A stretch of 57,355 bases of DNA from Streptomyces tricolor (GCF_002155905.1 NZ_MUMF01000209.1:1-57355); one strand, 5' to 3'; positions 38,771-47,738 are shown, counted from the first letter of the stretch. The notes: a model not told the origin generated them from the sequence alone. A program made the numbers and translations.

Positions 38771-40096
38771 ATGCGCATGCCGTGGTTGCCGAGTCGGAAC
38801 AGCGCTTCGGCACCGGTTCCGCGCATACCGCTGCGTACGAGAACCACGGAGGCGTGCGCGCCTCTCGCCATCCGCCCGTTCCGGCTGCATTTCACGGCGC
38901 GGATGCTCTCCTGGACCGGTTCGGCTGTGGCCCCTGTCGGCCTTGCCTTCGCGGTCCTGGGCCTCGGCGCAGGCGCCTCGGGCCTCGGCTTGGTCCTCGC
39001 GGCCGGGGTGGTGCCGCAGATCCTGCTCCTGCTGATCGGCGGTGTGGTCGCCGACCGGTTCTCGCGCGCCCGGGTGATGGTGTGGAAGAACGTCCTGTGC
39101 GCCGCGGCCGAGGGGGTCGCGGCCGTCCTGCTGTGGGCCGGGTCGGCGCGGGTGTGGCATCTGGTGGCGATCTCCGCGCTGTGCGGCGCGGCGGGAGCCT
39201 TCTTCGCCCCGGCCGCCGGCGGTGTCGTGGTGGAGGTGGTGCCGGGTGAGATGCGGTACCAGGCGAACGCACTGCTCAAGATCGGCCAGAACTCGGTCAA
39301 GGTCGCCGGGCCCGCCGTGGGTGGCGCGCTGGTTGCCGCTTTCGGTCCGAGCTGGGTGATCGGCTGGTACGCCGCGACGTTCGCCGCGGCGGCCGTCCTT
39401 TTCGCCCGTCTCGACCTAGCGCCCGCCCGGACGAAGCTCCGTACCGGGTTCGTGCGCGACCTCAAGGACGGGTGGGACGACTTCTGGGCCCGGAGCTGGC
39501 TGTGGGTGATGGTGCTTCAGGGCGCGGTGGTCGTGCCGGTGTGGCTGGTCGGCTACCAGATGCTCGGACCGGTCTACGGGGATCGCTATCTGGGCGGTGC
39601 GGCGGCATGGGGCCTGGTGGTCAGCGCGTTCACCGGCGGCCTGGTGCTCGGCGCTGCCATGGCCCTGATGTGGAAGCCGTCCCGGGTCGGTGTGGTGGTG
39701 TGCGTGGGAACGGGGGCGATGTCGCTGCCCCTGGCGGCCATGGCCCTCACCCTGCCGCTCGCGGTCCTGGCGGTCAGTACCTGCGCCGCCGGGACGGGGC
39801 TGTCGGTGAGCATGACCGTGTGGTCGAGCCTGCTCCAGGAGCGCATCCCGAAGGAACGGCTCAGCCGCATCCTGTCGTACTCCACGTTGGGCCAGGTGCT
39901 GCCGGTGCCGCTGGGGTATGTGGCGGCCGGGCCGGTGAGCGCGCTGTTCGGGCTGCGGGCGACGCTCGCGGCCGGGGCCGCCGCCATCGTGGCGGCCATG
40001 TTCGTGCCGTTGATGCTGAGTCAGGTGAGGGCGTTGACGCTCGCCCCCGCTGAAGCGGAAGCGGAGGCTGCGGTGCTGGTGACGGCGCCGAGGTAG
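38771..40096 (+). CDS. MFS transporter (enterobactin-exporter-like)
   Basis: 441 residues from ATG 38771 with GGAG seven bases upstream; a GTG at 38735 is possible. About twelve helices; typical motifs RPFRLHFTARMLSWTGSAVA near the N-terminus, GGVVADRFSRARVMVWKN (loop 2-3) and QERIPKERLSRILSYSTLGQ in the second half. Exporter of small molecules; the substrate is unknown. It lies beside a YcaO remnant, so it may once have exported a peptide product or conferred immunity. Confidence 0.85.
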   Translation: MRMPWLPSRNSASAPVPRIPLRTRTTEACAPLAIRPFRLHFTARMLSWTGSAVAPVGLAFAVLGLGAGASGLGLVLAAGVVPQILLLLIGGVVADRFSRARVMVWKNVLCAAAEGVAAVLLWAGSARVWHLVAISALCGAAGAFFAPAAGGVVVEVVPGEMRYQANALLKIGQNSVKVAGPAVGGALVAAFGPSWVIGWYAATFAAAAVLFARLDLAPARTKLRTGFVRDLKDGWDDFWARSWLWVMVLQGAVVVPVWLVGYQMLGPVYGDRYLGGAAAWGLVVSAFTGGLVLGAAMALMWKPSRVGVVVCVGTGAMSLPLAAMALTLPLAVLAVSTCAAGTGLSVSMTVWSSLLQERIPKERLSRILSYSTLGQVLPVPLGYVAAGPVSALFGLRATLAAGAAAIVAAMFVPLMLSQVRALTLAPAEAEAEAAVLVTAPR

Positions 40097-40552
40097 AAGG
40101 TGCGGGCGGTCTCAATGGCGGCGACGAAGCTGCGCAGGCCCCGGTCGCGGGCTTCGGCATCGCGCACGTCGAGGCCAGCATCTGTGGGCAGGTCCCAGTA
40201 GGCCCGGGCCGGTCAGGGCGGACAGGACGTCGCGCTCGATCACCTCGCACGGGCCGTGCACGATCGCCTCGGCGCGGGTGTTTCCGGATGCCAGACCGTT
40301 GGTGGAGGCGCTGGGCAGGTGCAGGCGCCAGTCGTTGTGGACCGTGCGGCCCAGCCGTACCGCGTGCTCTGGCACGAGCGTCTCGGCGCCATCGGCCACG
40401 GGGCGGGCGGGGATCCAGTCGAGGAGCACACGGTGGGTCAGGAGGCTTTCCTGGTGCTGTTCCAAGTCGGTTACCGCATAGGGGAGGTGGAGGGCGCAGG
40501 CGGGAGCCTGCGGCACGGAGGCGTCCGGGATGGCGCGCTCGGCGTGCCACAC
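40097..40552 (-). pseudogene. YcaO-domain protein fragment
   Basis: From GTG 40552 the frame reads an N-terminal YcaO segment: LLDWIPARPVADGAETLVP and the ATP-site STNGLASGNTRAEAIVHG with EVIERD. One extra base near 40205 shifts the frame; in the corrected frame it continues LTGPAYWDLPTDAGLDVRDA and then RSFVAAIETARTFYLGAV before running into the end of the MFS gene. YcaO proteins make azolines or thioamides in RiPPs. The C-terminal half with the Pro-rich end is absent. Confidence 0.75.
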
Positions 40553-40558
40553 CTCGCC

Positions 40559-40786
40559 CTCACCGACTCACCCTCCGTCATGACCCGAGCCCTCCTGGCA
40601 CTCGACCACGCCCAATGCCTGCGCATCGACAAGGACCCCCAAGGCGCCGCCGACATGGCGACCGACGTGTGGAACGAACTCCCCACCGGATTCCGTACCG
40701 GGCTGGTACAAACCCGGGCCGAGGCGCTGCGCAACGCTCTCACCGGTCGGCCGCGTGCTCAGCTCACCGAGGTCCTCAGTTTCTGA
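40559..40786 (+). pseudogene. C-terminal fragment of a TPR-type regulator
   Basis: The last 75 codons to the stop at 40786 read TRALLALDHAQCLRIDKDPQ, ELPTGFRTGLVQTRAEALRN and a short tail. This is the standard final TPR pair of Streptomyces HTH-TPR regulators (usually LALDRAHALxxxGDPEAxC...YRTGLVRSRA). The rest of the gene is gone; it abuts the YcaO fragment. Confidence 0.6.
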
Positions 40787-40905
40787 AGCTCCTGGTCGTG
40801 CTCCCTCGCTGCCGTGGTCCCACAGCCGCCAGGCCAAGCAGGCGCCGCGTGCGTACGCCAGAAGACTGCTCCATGTAGGGGAGGCCGAGATACCGCAACC
40901 ACCGC

Positions 40906-41031
40906 ATGCCGGTGCCTGAGGCGGATTTGTCCGTTGACAGCGAACCCAGTCCGGTCAACGCCTCCGACCTGCGCGGACTGGGCTCGCTGTCAAAGCCCGT
41001 CGTGCTGAATAGGTGGCTCAGACAGGGCTGA
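40906..41031 (+). CDS. Possible 41-residue peptide, precursor-like but unproven
   Basis: ATG 40906 to TGA 41031. The peptide begins MPVPEADLSVDSEPSPVNAS and ends KPVVLNRWLRQG. It has an acidic first half and a basic end, like some RiPP precursors, and lies beside a YcaO fragment. Against it: no ribosome binding site, no Cys, and a 20-bp hairpin occupies its middle. It may simply be open by chance. Confidence 0.2.
   Translation: MPVPEADLSVDSEPSPVNASDLRGLGSLSKPVVLNRWLRQG
40934..40993. repeat. 20-bp inverted repeat with alternative inner pairing
   Basis: TTGACAGCGAACCCAGTCCG (40934-40953) and its near-complement (40974-40993) pair with one mismatch around a 20-base loop. The first arm also contains TTGAC that can pair instead with GTCAA at 40954-40958 (CGTTGAC / GTCAACG). 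Could be a terminator, an attenuator or a mobile-element end. Confidence 0.6.
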
Positions 41032-41094
41032 CCTGGGACGACTCGGTTGGATGGCAAGGATCGTCGCCGCCTGGGTTCGATGACAGCGGACAGC

Positions 41095-41777
41095 ATTCGC
41101 CCACGGCAGACGAGAAAGAGCCCCGAAGGACTGGAACCTGCTCCGGGACCATGTCAACGTACAACGTCCCGGACAGCACCAGGCCAGCAGAGGGGTTCGG
41201 GCTTCCGGGCAAACCAACAGACAGGTCGGCTGTGACGGCAGCCGGCGCACCTCATGCTGCCCGGCCTCATCGCAGAGGCCCCGACCCAAGGAATACCACC
41301 TGTCGAATGCGGCTCTCCGACCCGCCCGTTTCACCACTCCCTTCCGCTTGGCACTTGGCACCTGAACGTGTGGACCGCACAGGAGCGAGAGGGCTACGGG
41401 GCGCTCTTCCTGGCGCTGTGTCTCTGCGTCTGTGCGGCCGAGCTGTTCGACGAGGCGTGTTGCAACGCGGCTACCGCCCGGACCGACTGGTCCTCGCGCA
41501 CATCGCGACACACCGCGGAGCCGCACCCTGACCCGCAAACCTCGACCGGCCCGACCGGCCCCTGGCGCTCGTGACGGCCAGTGGGACCCGGGCCTCTGGT
41601 AGTGCCGGCTGGTCCCTTGCGTTTCGTCCGTTAGGAAGGGTCCGTGAACCTGCGGGCGCACAACATAGACCACGATCGCCGGTTAGCCAAACCGAGGATC
41701 GTGAAGACCATTGAGGGTGTTCGCAGCGGCTGTGCTTGGCGGTGGAGTCGTAGCGGACGCAGTAGGTAGTGCCGCAA
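41095..41777. repeat. Diverged duplicated sequence, copy 1
   Basis: Aligns to 42010-42730. Best-conserved blocks: ATTCGCCC...GCAGACGAGAAA...CCCCGAAGGACTGGAACC (41095-41140), ACCAACAGACAGGTCGGC (about 41210), and AACATAGACCACGATCGCC to the end. A hairpin at 41671-41703 has arms CACGATC / GATCGTG with inner CGGTT / AACCG. Short open frames occur on both strands but none has convincing protein features or a start signal. Confidence 0.7.
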
Positions 41778-42009
41778 AGACACCAGGAGGTAATGAGCGG
41801 CTCCCACCCGCTGCTGTCCTGAAATCCGCAGCGCCCGTTCGCTGAAAGACAGCGATGCTTCCGCCGAGTCGGCGTGGAATCTGGCGTTGTTGATCCCGCT
41901 CTGTCGCCCAGTGCGCTTCCTGGCAAGGAACACGTAACCGGCTCCGATACTCCGAGCCGGATAACCCGAGTCACAGCAGTCGCTGCGCGGGGCGTCTCCA
42001 GGGCGGCGG

Positions 42010-42730
42010 ATTCGCCCTCGGCAGACGAGAAATAGCCCCGAAGGACTGGAACCTGCTCCGAGACCATGTCAACCTAAAACGTCCGGGAAAATACCAGGTC
42101 AGCAAGGGGCTTAGGTCTCCGGGTCGACCAACAGACAGGTCGGCCATGACGGCAGCCGGTACATCAGCTCACGCTCCTCGGCCTTCTCGCCGAGGCCCCG
42201 ATCCAAGGAGTCCCACCTGCCGAAGGCCACTCTCCGACTTACTCGTTGCACCCTTCCCAACGGCCTGGCGCCAGGAACGCGCGGACCGCACAGTGAAAGA
42301 ACTACGGGCCGTCTCCAAGGCGTTGCCTCTCTGCGTGTATGTAGGCGGGCTGTTCGGCGAGGACTTGCAGCAAAGCTGGCTACCGCCGGGGTCGAGGAAC
42401 CTCGCCCACATGGCGGCACGCCCTGGAGCCGCAACCCGAACACGTCGCCGGGACCGCTGTTGCTCCCGAGCGCGTCGTGGCAGGCAAACCTCGACCGGCT
42501 CACCGCGATGGGCTCCCCGGTGCCAGTGACGGACGGCGCGACGCCCCGTCTCCGTCGTACTGGCTGGTCTCCTGAACTTCGTCCACTAACGAGATTGCCT
42601 GTGCGGGCGCGGAACATAGACCACGATCGCCGGTTAGCCAAACCGGCAATCGTGATGACCATTTGAGGGCGTCCGCATGCGGCTGCGCTTGGCGGTGGAG
42701 CAGTAGCGGATGCAGCAAATGGCGCCGCAA
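42010..42730. repeat. Diverged duplicated sequence, copy 2
   Basis: Same order of blocks as copy 1, offset 915 bases at the left end and about 950 at the right, so internal indels total roughly 38 bases. The hairpin (42622-42654) has inner arms GCCGGTT / AACCGGC and outer CACGAT / ATCGTG. On the minus strand both copies can be read as related peptide fragments (RRSWSM near one end, RLPSxPTCLLV near the other), but frames break. It lies just left of the integrase gene. Nature unresolved: decayed gene pair, structured RNA or element ends. Confidence 0.7.
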
Positions 42731-42844
42731 CTAGTAGAGAACGGCACCGTCTGCTGGCGCCTTGAGGCCGCGGCGTCCCTTCCCTGAGGCGTTGCGGCCC
42801 TCCATCAATGTGGAATTTTACGGCCTTAAGGAGAGTGATTAACC

Positions 42845-44041
42845 CTGTCCGACCCGATCAAGAAGTTGCCGCCGAACACGAAGGGGCAGATCCGGTACCG
42901 GTTCGTGGTCGATATAGGCATCGACCCCACCACCGGGAAGCGCAAGCAGCTAACTCGTACATTCGGCACGCTGAAGGAAGCGAAGGCCGAGTATGCCCGC
43001 ATCACCAACCGTCACCAGGAAGGGACGCTCGCACCGCCAAATAAGCTCACCGTGAATGAGTGGCTCGACCAGTGGCTGGCCATGAAGGCTGACGACTTGG
43101 AAGAAACCACTATTTACAACTACCGCATCACCCTGGACCGGGTGCGGGGGAAGTTGGGCAGCATCCGTCTTCAGGAGCTCACTGAAGAGGACGTAGAAGG
43201 GTGGATGCACTGGGCTCTGAAGCACGGGCGCGTACGCGGTGGAAAGGCCGGCACTCCGCTCGGAGTGACCAGCGTGGACATGAGCCTTGCTCGGCTGAAG
43301 GACGCTCTGAACCGAGCCGTGACGCGTCGGCTGGTGCCCATAAATGTCGCCCAGCACGTGACCATTCCGCGCAGAGCACGCAAGGAAGAGAGGAAGAACA
43401 AGCAGGAGGTGAAGCCCTGGAACGTCCTGGAGGTTCAGACGTTCGTCCGTGGCGTCAGCGAAGAACGGCTCTACGCCCCGCTCCTGCTGTCCCTCATGGG
43501 TCTACGTCCGGCTGAAGTCTGCGGACTCCGGTGGGAAGACGTCGATCTGGACAACGCCACGATCACCATAGCCAACACACGGACGATGATGGGCAATCGG
43601 TACGTGGTGGAGAAGGACACCAAGTCCCTGGCCGGTGAACGGGACCTTCCGTTGCCGGCTCCGGTGCTGGCTGCTCTCAAGTCGTTCAAGGCCCTCCAGG
43701 CCAAGGAGAAGCTGGCCCTGGGTGAGGCATACGCAGAGTCCGGCTACGTCTTGGTGCACGAGACCGGAGCAGCCTTCACGATCAAGCAGCTCCGTCGACG
43801 CGCGTATCGGCTCATGGAAATCCTCGGTCTCCGCCGAGTCCGTCTCTACGACGCTCGTTCGTCGTGCCTCACGTTTCTGGCCAACAACGGCGTGCCGGAT
43901 CACATCCTTGCGCGGTGGGCCGGACACACGAATGTGAAGACCACCAAGAAGTGGTACGTGAAGCCGGACGTCGAAGACCTTCGCGAAGCCGCCACAACGT
44001 GGGATGGCCTGCACGGTGCTGCGACGGAGGGGCAAGCGTGA
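42845..44041 (+). CDS. Tyrosine-type site-specific integrase
   Basis: 398 residues if started at CTG 42845, which gives the family-typical SDPIKKLPPN start behind AAGGAG; TTG 42866 is the next option and no ATG is available. N-terminal Arm-type DNA-binding and SAM-like domain (TVNEWLDQWLAM), catalytic domain with Arg in LMGLRPAEVCGLRWED, the second Arg in LYDARSSCLTFLA, His in WAGHTNVKT and nucleophile Tyr in KKWYVKP. The usual His before the second Arg is Tyr (YDAR). Base composition is visibly less GC-rich than the flanks, a sign of transfer. Likely the integrase of the island to its left. Confidence 0.9.
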   Translation: MSDPIKKLPPNTKGQIRYRFVVDIGIDPTTGKRKQLTRTFGTLKEAKAEYARITNRHQEGTLAPPNKLTVNEWLDQWLAMKADDLEETTIYNYRITLDRVRGKLGSIRLQELTEEDVEGWMHWALKHGRVRGGKAGTPLGVTSVDMSLARLKDALNRAVTRRLVPINVAQHVTIPRRARKEERKNKQEVKPWNVLEVQTFVRGVSEERLYAPLLLSLMGLRPAEVCGLRWEDVDLDNATITIANTRTMMGNRYVVEKDTKSLAGERDLPLPAPVLAALKSFKALQAKEKLALGEAYAESGYVLVHETGAAFTIKQLRRRAYRLMEILGLRRVRLYDARSSCLTFLANNGVPDHILARWAGHTNVKTTKKWYVKPDVEDLREAATTWDGLHGAATEGQA

Positions 44042-44497
44042 GCCGGGCGGCCTACCGACCGAGCGACCTGCCCAGCTGCATGGCAGCCAAGATCGAGGTG
44101 GACCCGGAGACCGGCTGCTGGCTGTAGACCGGTAGCTGCAACGAGGGGCAGTCAGGCTACGGCCAGGTCTCCTATGAGGGAGAGACACAGCTTGTCCACC
44201 GTGTGGTGTTCAGGTTGTTGGTCGGTGAGATTCCGGAGGGCTTCCAGGTGCGTCGTGCCGATCCTTGGGGACGGCAATTTACGCTTTGCTGCAACCCGGA
44301 CCACCTGGAAGCCATGCCGAAGAAGGAAGCTTTGCGGCGCAGGGACTGGGAGAGCGCGCGATCCAGGAGGACGCACGGTCCAAGCGGCCACGCGTACACG
44401 CCGGAGGACTCGTATCTGGGATGCTCGAGGGTTCCGGCAGTGTCGGACGTGCCGCGCCGAGAGGGTCAAGAGCCGGCGGGTTCCCCGGGCTCTGTGA
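44038..44497 (+). pseudogene. HNH-endonuclease gene inactivated by an amber codon and frameshift
   Basis: GTG 44038 overlaps the integrase stop. The frame reads KIEVDPETGCWL then TAG where relatives have Trp, and resumes TGSCNEGQSGYGQVSYEG, LVHRVVFRLLVGEIPEGFQV, CCNPDHLEAMPKKEALRR. Near 44430 homology moves to another frame (RQCRTCRAERVKSRR). The first His of the HNH motif is not evident. Phage-type HNH proteins next to integrases are common in actinomycete elements. Confidence 0.75.
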
Positions 44498-44527
44498 GAT
44501 TTTGTGAGACGTGAGAGGGTCTGAGGC

Positions 44528-45814
44528 GTGAGTGAGACACCGTCGAACACCCTGCAATACCGCTTTGACGGGCCAGAAGAGGCTCCCGTCCTGATCTTGG
44601 GTCCCTCCCTGGGTACCACATGGCACATGTGGGACCGCCAGGTGCCGGAGCTGGCCGAGCAGTGGCGGGTCTTCCGGTTCGATCTGCCCGGCCACGGCGG
44701 CGCCCCGGCCCACCCGGCGGGTTCGGTCGCCGAGCTGACCGCCCGGCTGCTGGCCACGCTGGACGCGCTCGGCGTGCAGCGGTTCGGCTACGCGGGCTGT
44801 GCGCTGGGCGGCGCGATCGGCATCGAGCTGGCCCTGCGCCACCCCGCGCGGGTCGCCTCCCTCGCGCTGGTCGCGGCCTCCCCCCGGTTCGGCACCGCCG
44901 ACGAGTTCCGGCAGCGCGGGGTGGTCGTACGCACCAACGGGCTCGACCCGATCGCCCGGACCGCGCCCGACCGCTGGTTCACCGGCGGGTTCGCCGCCGC
45001 GCAGCCCGCGATCACCGAGTGGGCCGTGCAGATGGTCCGCACCACCGACCCGGGCTGCTACATCGCCGCCTGCGAGGCCCTCGCCGCCTTCGACGTCCGG
45101 CCCGAGCTGGGCCGGGTCGGGGTGCCGACCCTGGTGCTGGTCGGCTCCGACGACCAGGTCACCGGCCCCGCCGAGGCCCGCACCCTGGTCGCCGGCATCC
45201 CGGACGCCCGGCTCGCGGTCGTCCCCGGCGCCTCCCACCTGGTGCCGGTGGAGCAGCCCGCCGCCGTCACCGACCTGCTCGTCCACCACTTCAGCACCGC
45301 CTGGCAGCAGCCCTTCGACACCGGCCAGACCGTCCTGCCGGCCGCCCCCGCCGTCCCCGTGCCGGCCGCGCCGCAGCCCGCGCCGGTCGCCGAGATCGCC
45401 CCCGCGGCCGTACCGGCACCGCCCGCCGGGCCCCCGGACCGGTACGAGACGGGGCTGAAGATCCGCCGCGAGGTGCTCGGCGACGCCCACGTGGACCGGG
45501 CGCTGGCGCAGGCCGACGAGTTCTCCGGGGACTTCCAGGAGTTCATCACCCGCTACGCCTGGGGCGAGATCTGGGACCGGCCGGGCCTGGACCGCCGCAC
45601 CCGCAGCTGCATCACGCTCACCGCGCTGGTCGCGGGCGGCCACCTGGAGGAGCTGGCCTTCCACACCCGGGCGGCCCTGCGCAACGGGCTCACCCCGGTC
45701 GAGATCAAGGAAGTGCTGCTCCAGGCGGCCGTCTACTGCGGGGTGCCGGCCGCGAACAGCGCGTTCCGGGTGGCCCAGCAGGTGATCCGGGAGGAGACCA
45801 CGCCCGCCGAGTAG
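44528..45814 (+). CDS. pcaL: Fused 3-oxoadipate enol-lactonase / 4-carboxymuconolactone decarboxylase
   Basis: 428 residues from GTG 44528. The N-terminal ~270 residues are an alpha/beta-hydrolase (PcaD) with LGPSLGTTWHMWD, the nucleophile-elbow region YAGCALGGAIG, acid in GSDDQVTGP and His in GASHLVP. A Pro/Ala-rich linker leads to a PcaC decarboxylase domain (RYAWGEIWDRPGLDRRTRS, GGHLEELAFHTRAALRNG, QAAVYCGVPAAN). Together they turn 4-carboxymuconolactone into 3-oxoadipate in protocatechuate breakdown. Oddity: the elbow reads G-C-A-L-G, lacking the Ser of GxSxG. Other pca genes are not in this window; island DNA sits where they would normally lie. Confidence 0.9.
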   Translation: MSETPSNTLQYRFDGPEEAPVLILGPSLGTTWHMWDRQVPELAEQWRVFRFDLPGHGGAPAHPAGSVAELTARLLATLDALGVQRFGYAGCALGGAIGIELALRHPARVASLALVAASPRFGTADEFRQRGVVVRTNGLDPIARTAPDRWFTGGFAAAQPAITEWAVQMVRTTDPGCYIAACEALAAFDVRPELGRVGVPTLVLVGSDDQVTGPAEARTLVAGIPDARLAVVPGASHLVPVEQPAAVTDLLVHHFSTAWQQPFDTGQTVLPAAPAVPVPAAPQPAPVAEIAPAAVPAPPAGPPDRYETGLKIRREVLGDAHVDRALAQADEFSGDFQEFITRYAWGEIWDRPGLDRRTRSCITLTALVAGGHLEELAFHTRAALRNGLTPVEIKEVLLQAAVYCGVPAANSAFRVAQQVIREETTPAE

Positions 45815-45852
45815 CGCCCGCGAGACGGCCGCAGGCGGCAGGATGGGGAGCC

Positions 45853-46488
45853 ATGAAGCTGACGAAGAAGTCCCATGCCTGCGTCCGGCTCGAGAAGGAG
45901 GGGCAGACGCTCGTCATCGATCCGGGCGGGTTCTCCGAGGAGGACGCCGCCCTCGGCGCGGACGCGATCCTGGTCACGCACGAGCACCCGGACCACTTCG
46001 ACGAGTTCCGGCTGCGGGCCGCCATGGAGAACAACCCGGCCGCCCGCATCTGGACGCTGCGGTCCGTCGCCGACCGGATCACGGCGGCCTTCCCGGGCCG
46101 CGTGCACACCGTGGGCCACGGCGACACCTTCACCGCCGCCGGCTTCGACGTCCAGGTCCACGGCGAGCTGCACGCGGTGATCCACCCGGACATCCCGCGC
46201 GTCACCAACGTCGGCTACCTGATCGACGGCGGTACGGTCTTCCACCCCGGCGACGCCCTCACCGTCCCCGACCGCCCGGTGGAGACGCTGCTGGTGCCGG
46301 TGATGGCCCCCTGGAACAAGATCTCCGAGGTCATCGACTACGTCCGCGAGGTCGGACCGCGGCGCGCCTACGACGTCCACGACGCCCTGCTCACCGACCT
46401 CGCCCGGCCGATCTACGACGGCCACCTCGGCCGCCTCGGCGGCGCGGACCACCAGCGGCTGACGCCGGGGGCGTGGACCGAGGTCTGA
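45853..46488 (+). CDS. MBL-fold metallo-hydrolase (beta-lactamase-like)
   Basis: 211 residues from ATG 45853. Metal motif HEHPDHFDEF (HxHxDH), a second His in VHGELHAVIHPD, Asp in FHPGDALTV, and late His in AYDVHDALLTD. Cytosolic, no signal peptide. It belongs to the UlaG/YtkL-like branch whose substrates are mostly unknown. Possibly co-transcribed with xthA 35 bases on. Confidence 0.87.
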   Translation: MKLTKKSHACVRLEKEGQTLVIDPGGFSEEDAALGADAILVTHEHPDHFDEFRLRAAMENNPAARIWTLRSVADRITAAFPGRVHTVGHGDTFTAAGFDVQVHGELHAVIHPDIPRVTNVGYLIDGGTVFHPGDALTVPDRPVETLLVPVMAPWNKISEVIDYVREVGPRRAYDVHDALLTDLARPIYDGHLGRLGGADHQRLTPGAWTEV

Positions 46489-46523
46489 GCCCGTTGTCAG
46501 TGGCTCCGGGTAGGTTGTGAGGC

Positions 46524-47303
46524 ATGCGCATCGCTACCTGGAACGTGAACTCGATCACCGCCCGCCTCCCCCGTCTGCTGGCCTGGCTGGAGAGCAGCGG
46601 CACCGACGTGCTCTGCCTCCAGGAGGCCAAGATCGCCGAGGAGCAGTTCCCGTTCGAGGAACTGCGCGAGCTGGGCTACGAGGCCGCGGTCCACGCGACC
46701 GGCCGGTGGAACGGGGTGGCGGTGCTCTCCCGCGTCGGTCTGGAGGACGTGGTCAAGGGCCTGCCCGGCGACCCCGGCTACGACGGCCTGACCGAGCCGC
46801 GCGCCATCTCGGCGACCTGCGGCCCGGTCCGCGTCTGGTCGGTGTACGTGCCGAACGGCCGCGAGGTGGGCCACCCGCACTACGCGTACAAGCTCCAGTG
46901 GTTCGAGGCCCTGAAGGCGGCCGTGTACGGCGACGCGCAGGGCAGCCGCCCGTTCGCCGTGCTGGGCGACTACAACGTGGCACCGACGGACGACGACGTC
47001 TACGACCCGGCCGCCTTCGAGGGCTCCACCCACGTCACCCCGGCCGAGCGCGCCGCCCTGGCCGGCCTGCGCGAGGCGGGCCTGGACGACATCGTGCCGC
47101 GCCCGCTGAAGTACGACCACCCGTTCACGTACTGGGACTACCGCCAGCTCTGCTTCCCGAAGAACCGCGGCATGCGCATCGACCTGGTGTACGGCAACGA
47201 GCCGTTCGCGCAGGCCGTCAAGGACGCCTACGTCGACCGCGAGGAGCGCAAGGGCAAGGGGGCCTCCGACCACGCGCCGGTGGTGGTCGACCTGGACGTG
47301 TGA
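46524..47303 (+). CDS. xthA: Exodeoxyribonuclease III
   Basis: 259 residues from ATG 46524. Endonuclease/exonuclease/phosphatase fold with all catalytic landmarks: MRIATWNVNSI (Asn), CLQEAKI (Glu), VYVPNG (Tyr/Asn), VLGDYNVAP (Asp-Asn), and GASDHAPVVVDLDV (Asp-His). AP endonuclease and 3'-5' exonuclease of base-excision repair. Chromosomal housekeeping gene, followed by the DUF6278 gene as in other streptomycetes. Confidence 0.95.
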   Translation: MRIATWNVNSITARLPRLLAWLESSGTDVLCLQEAKIAEEQFPFEELRELGYEAAVHATGRWNGVAVLSRVGLEDVVKGLPGDPGYDGLTEPRAISATCGPVRVWSVYVPNGREVGHPHYAYKLQWFEALKAAVYGDAQGSRPFAVLGDYNVAPTDDDVYDPAAFEGSTHVTPAERAALAGLREAGLDDIVPRPLKYDHPFTYWDYRQLCFPKNRGMRIDLVYGNEPFAQAVKDAYVDREERKGKGASDHAPVVVDLDV

Positions 47304-47318
47304 TGCCACGCTGGGTCC

Positions 47319-47738
47319 ATGCACCTTCCGTTCCTGGGCCCGCGGCGCGTGAAGAGCGGTGACGCGGCGCCGCCCGCCGCCCCCGAGGCGGTCGCCGCGC
47401 TGCTGGCCGAGTGCGAGCTGCTCCGCGCGCAGGCGGACCTGGCGGGCGTCCGCCTCGACGGCACCCCGGCCTCCCTGGAGGCCCTGGACCAGCTGGTCCC
47501 GCGCTGGCGGGACGACCCCGAGACCCTGCCCGCGCTGGGCCATGACGCCGGGCTGTACCTGGGCACGGTCGTGGTGCGCACCGTACCCGGCGCCGCCTGG
47601 CAGCTGACGCCCGACGGCGAGCCCGTCGTACGGCTCGCCTCCGGCCGGACGGTGGAGGTGGTGCCGGCCGGGCAGGAGTGGGCGGCGAACGGGGCCCCCG
47701 AGCTGTCCCAGCTGTACGCGGAGATCGCCGAGACCTGA
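47319..47738 (+). CDS. DUF6278 family protein
   Basis: 139 residues from ATG 47319, 15 bases after xthA. Conserved core ASLEALDQLVPRWRDDPETL, DAGLYLGTVVVRTVPGAAW, VVRLASGRTVEVV and the end ELSQLYAEIAE. A small soluble actinobacterial protein of unknown function that consistently follows exonuclease III, so it may be part of the same unit. Confidence 0.8.
   Translation: MHLPFLGPRRVKSGDAAPPAAPEAVAALLAECELLRAQADLAGVRLDGTPASLEALDQLVPRWRDDPETLPALGHDAGLYLGTVVVRTVPGAAWQLTPDGEPVVRLASGRTVEVVPAGQEWAANGAPELSQLYAEIAET

Noticed and set aside
42111-42662. A 183-codon minus-strand frame within repeat copy 2 as a gene
   Set aside because: No ribosome binding site or domain; the matching frame in copy 1 is broken. 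Kept only as an observation about the repeat.
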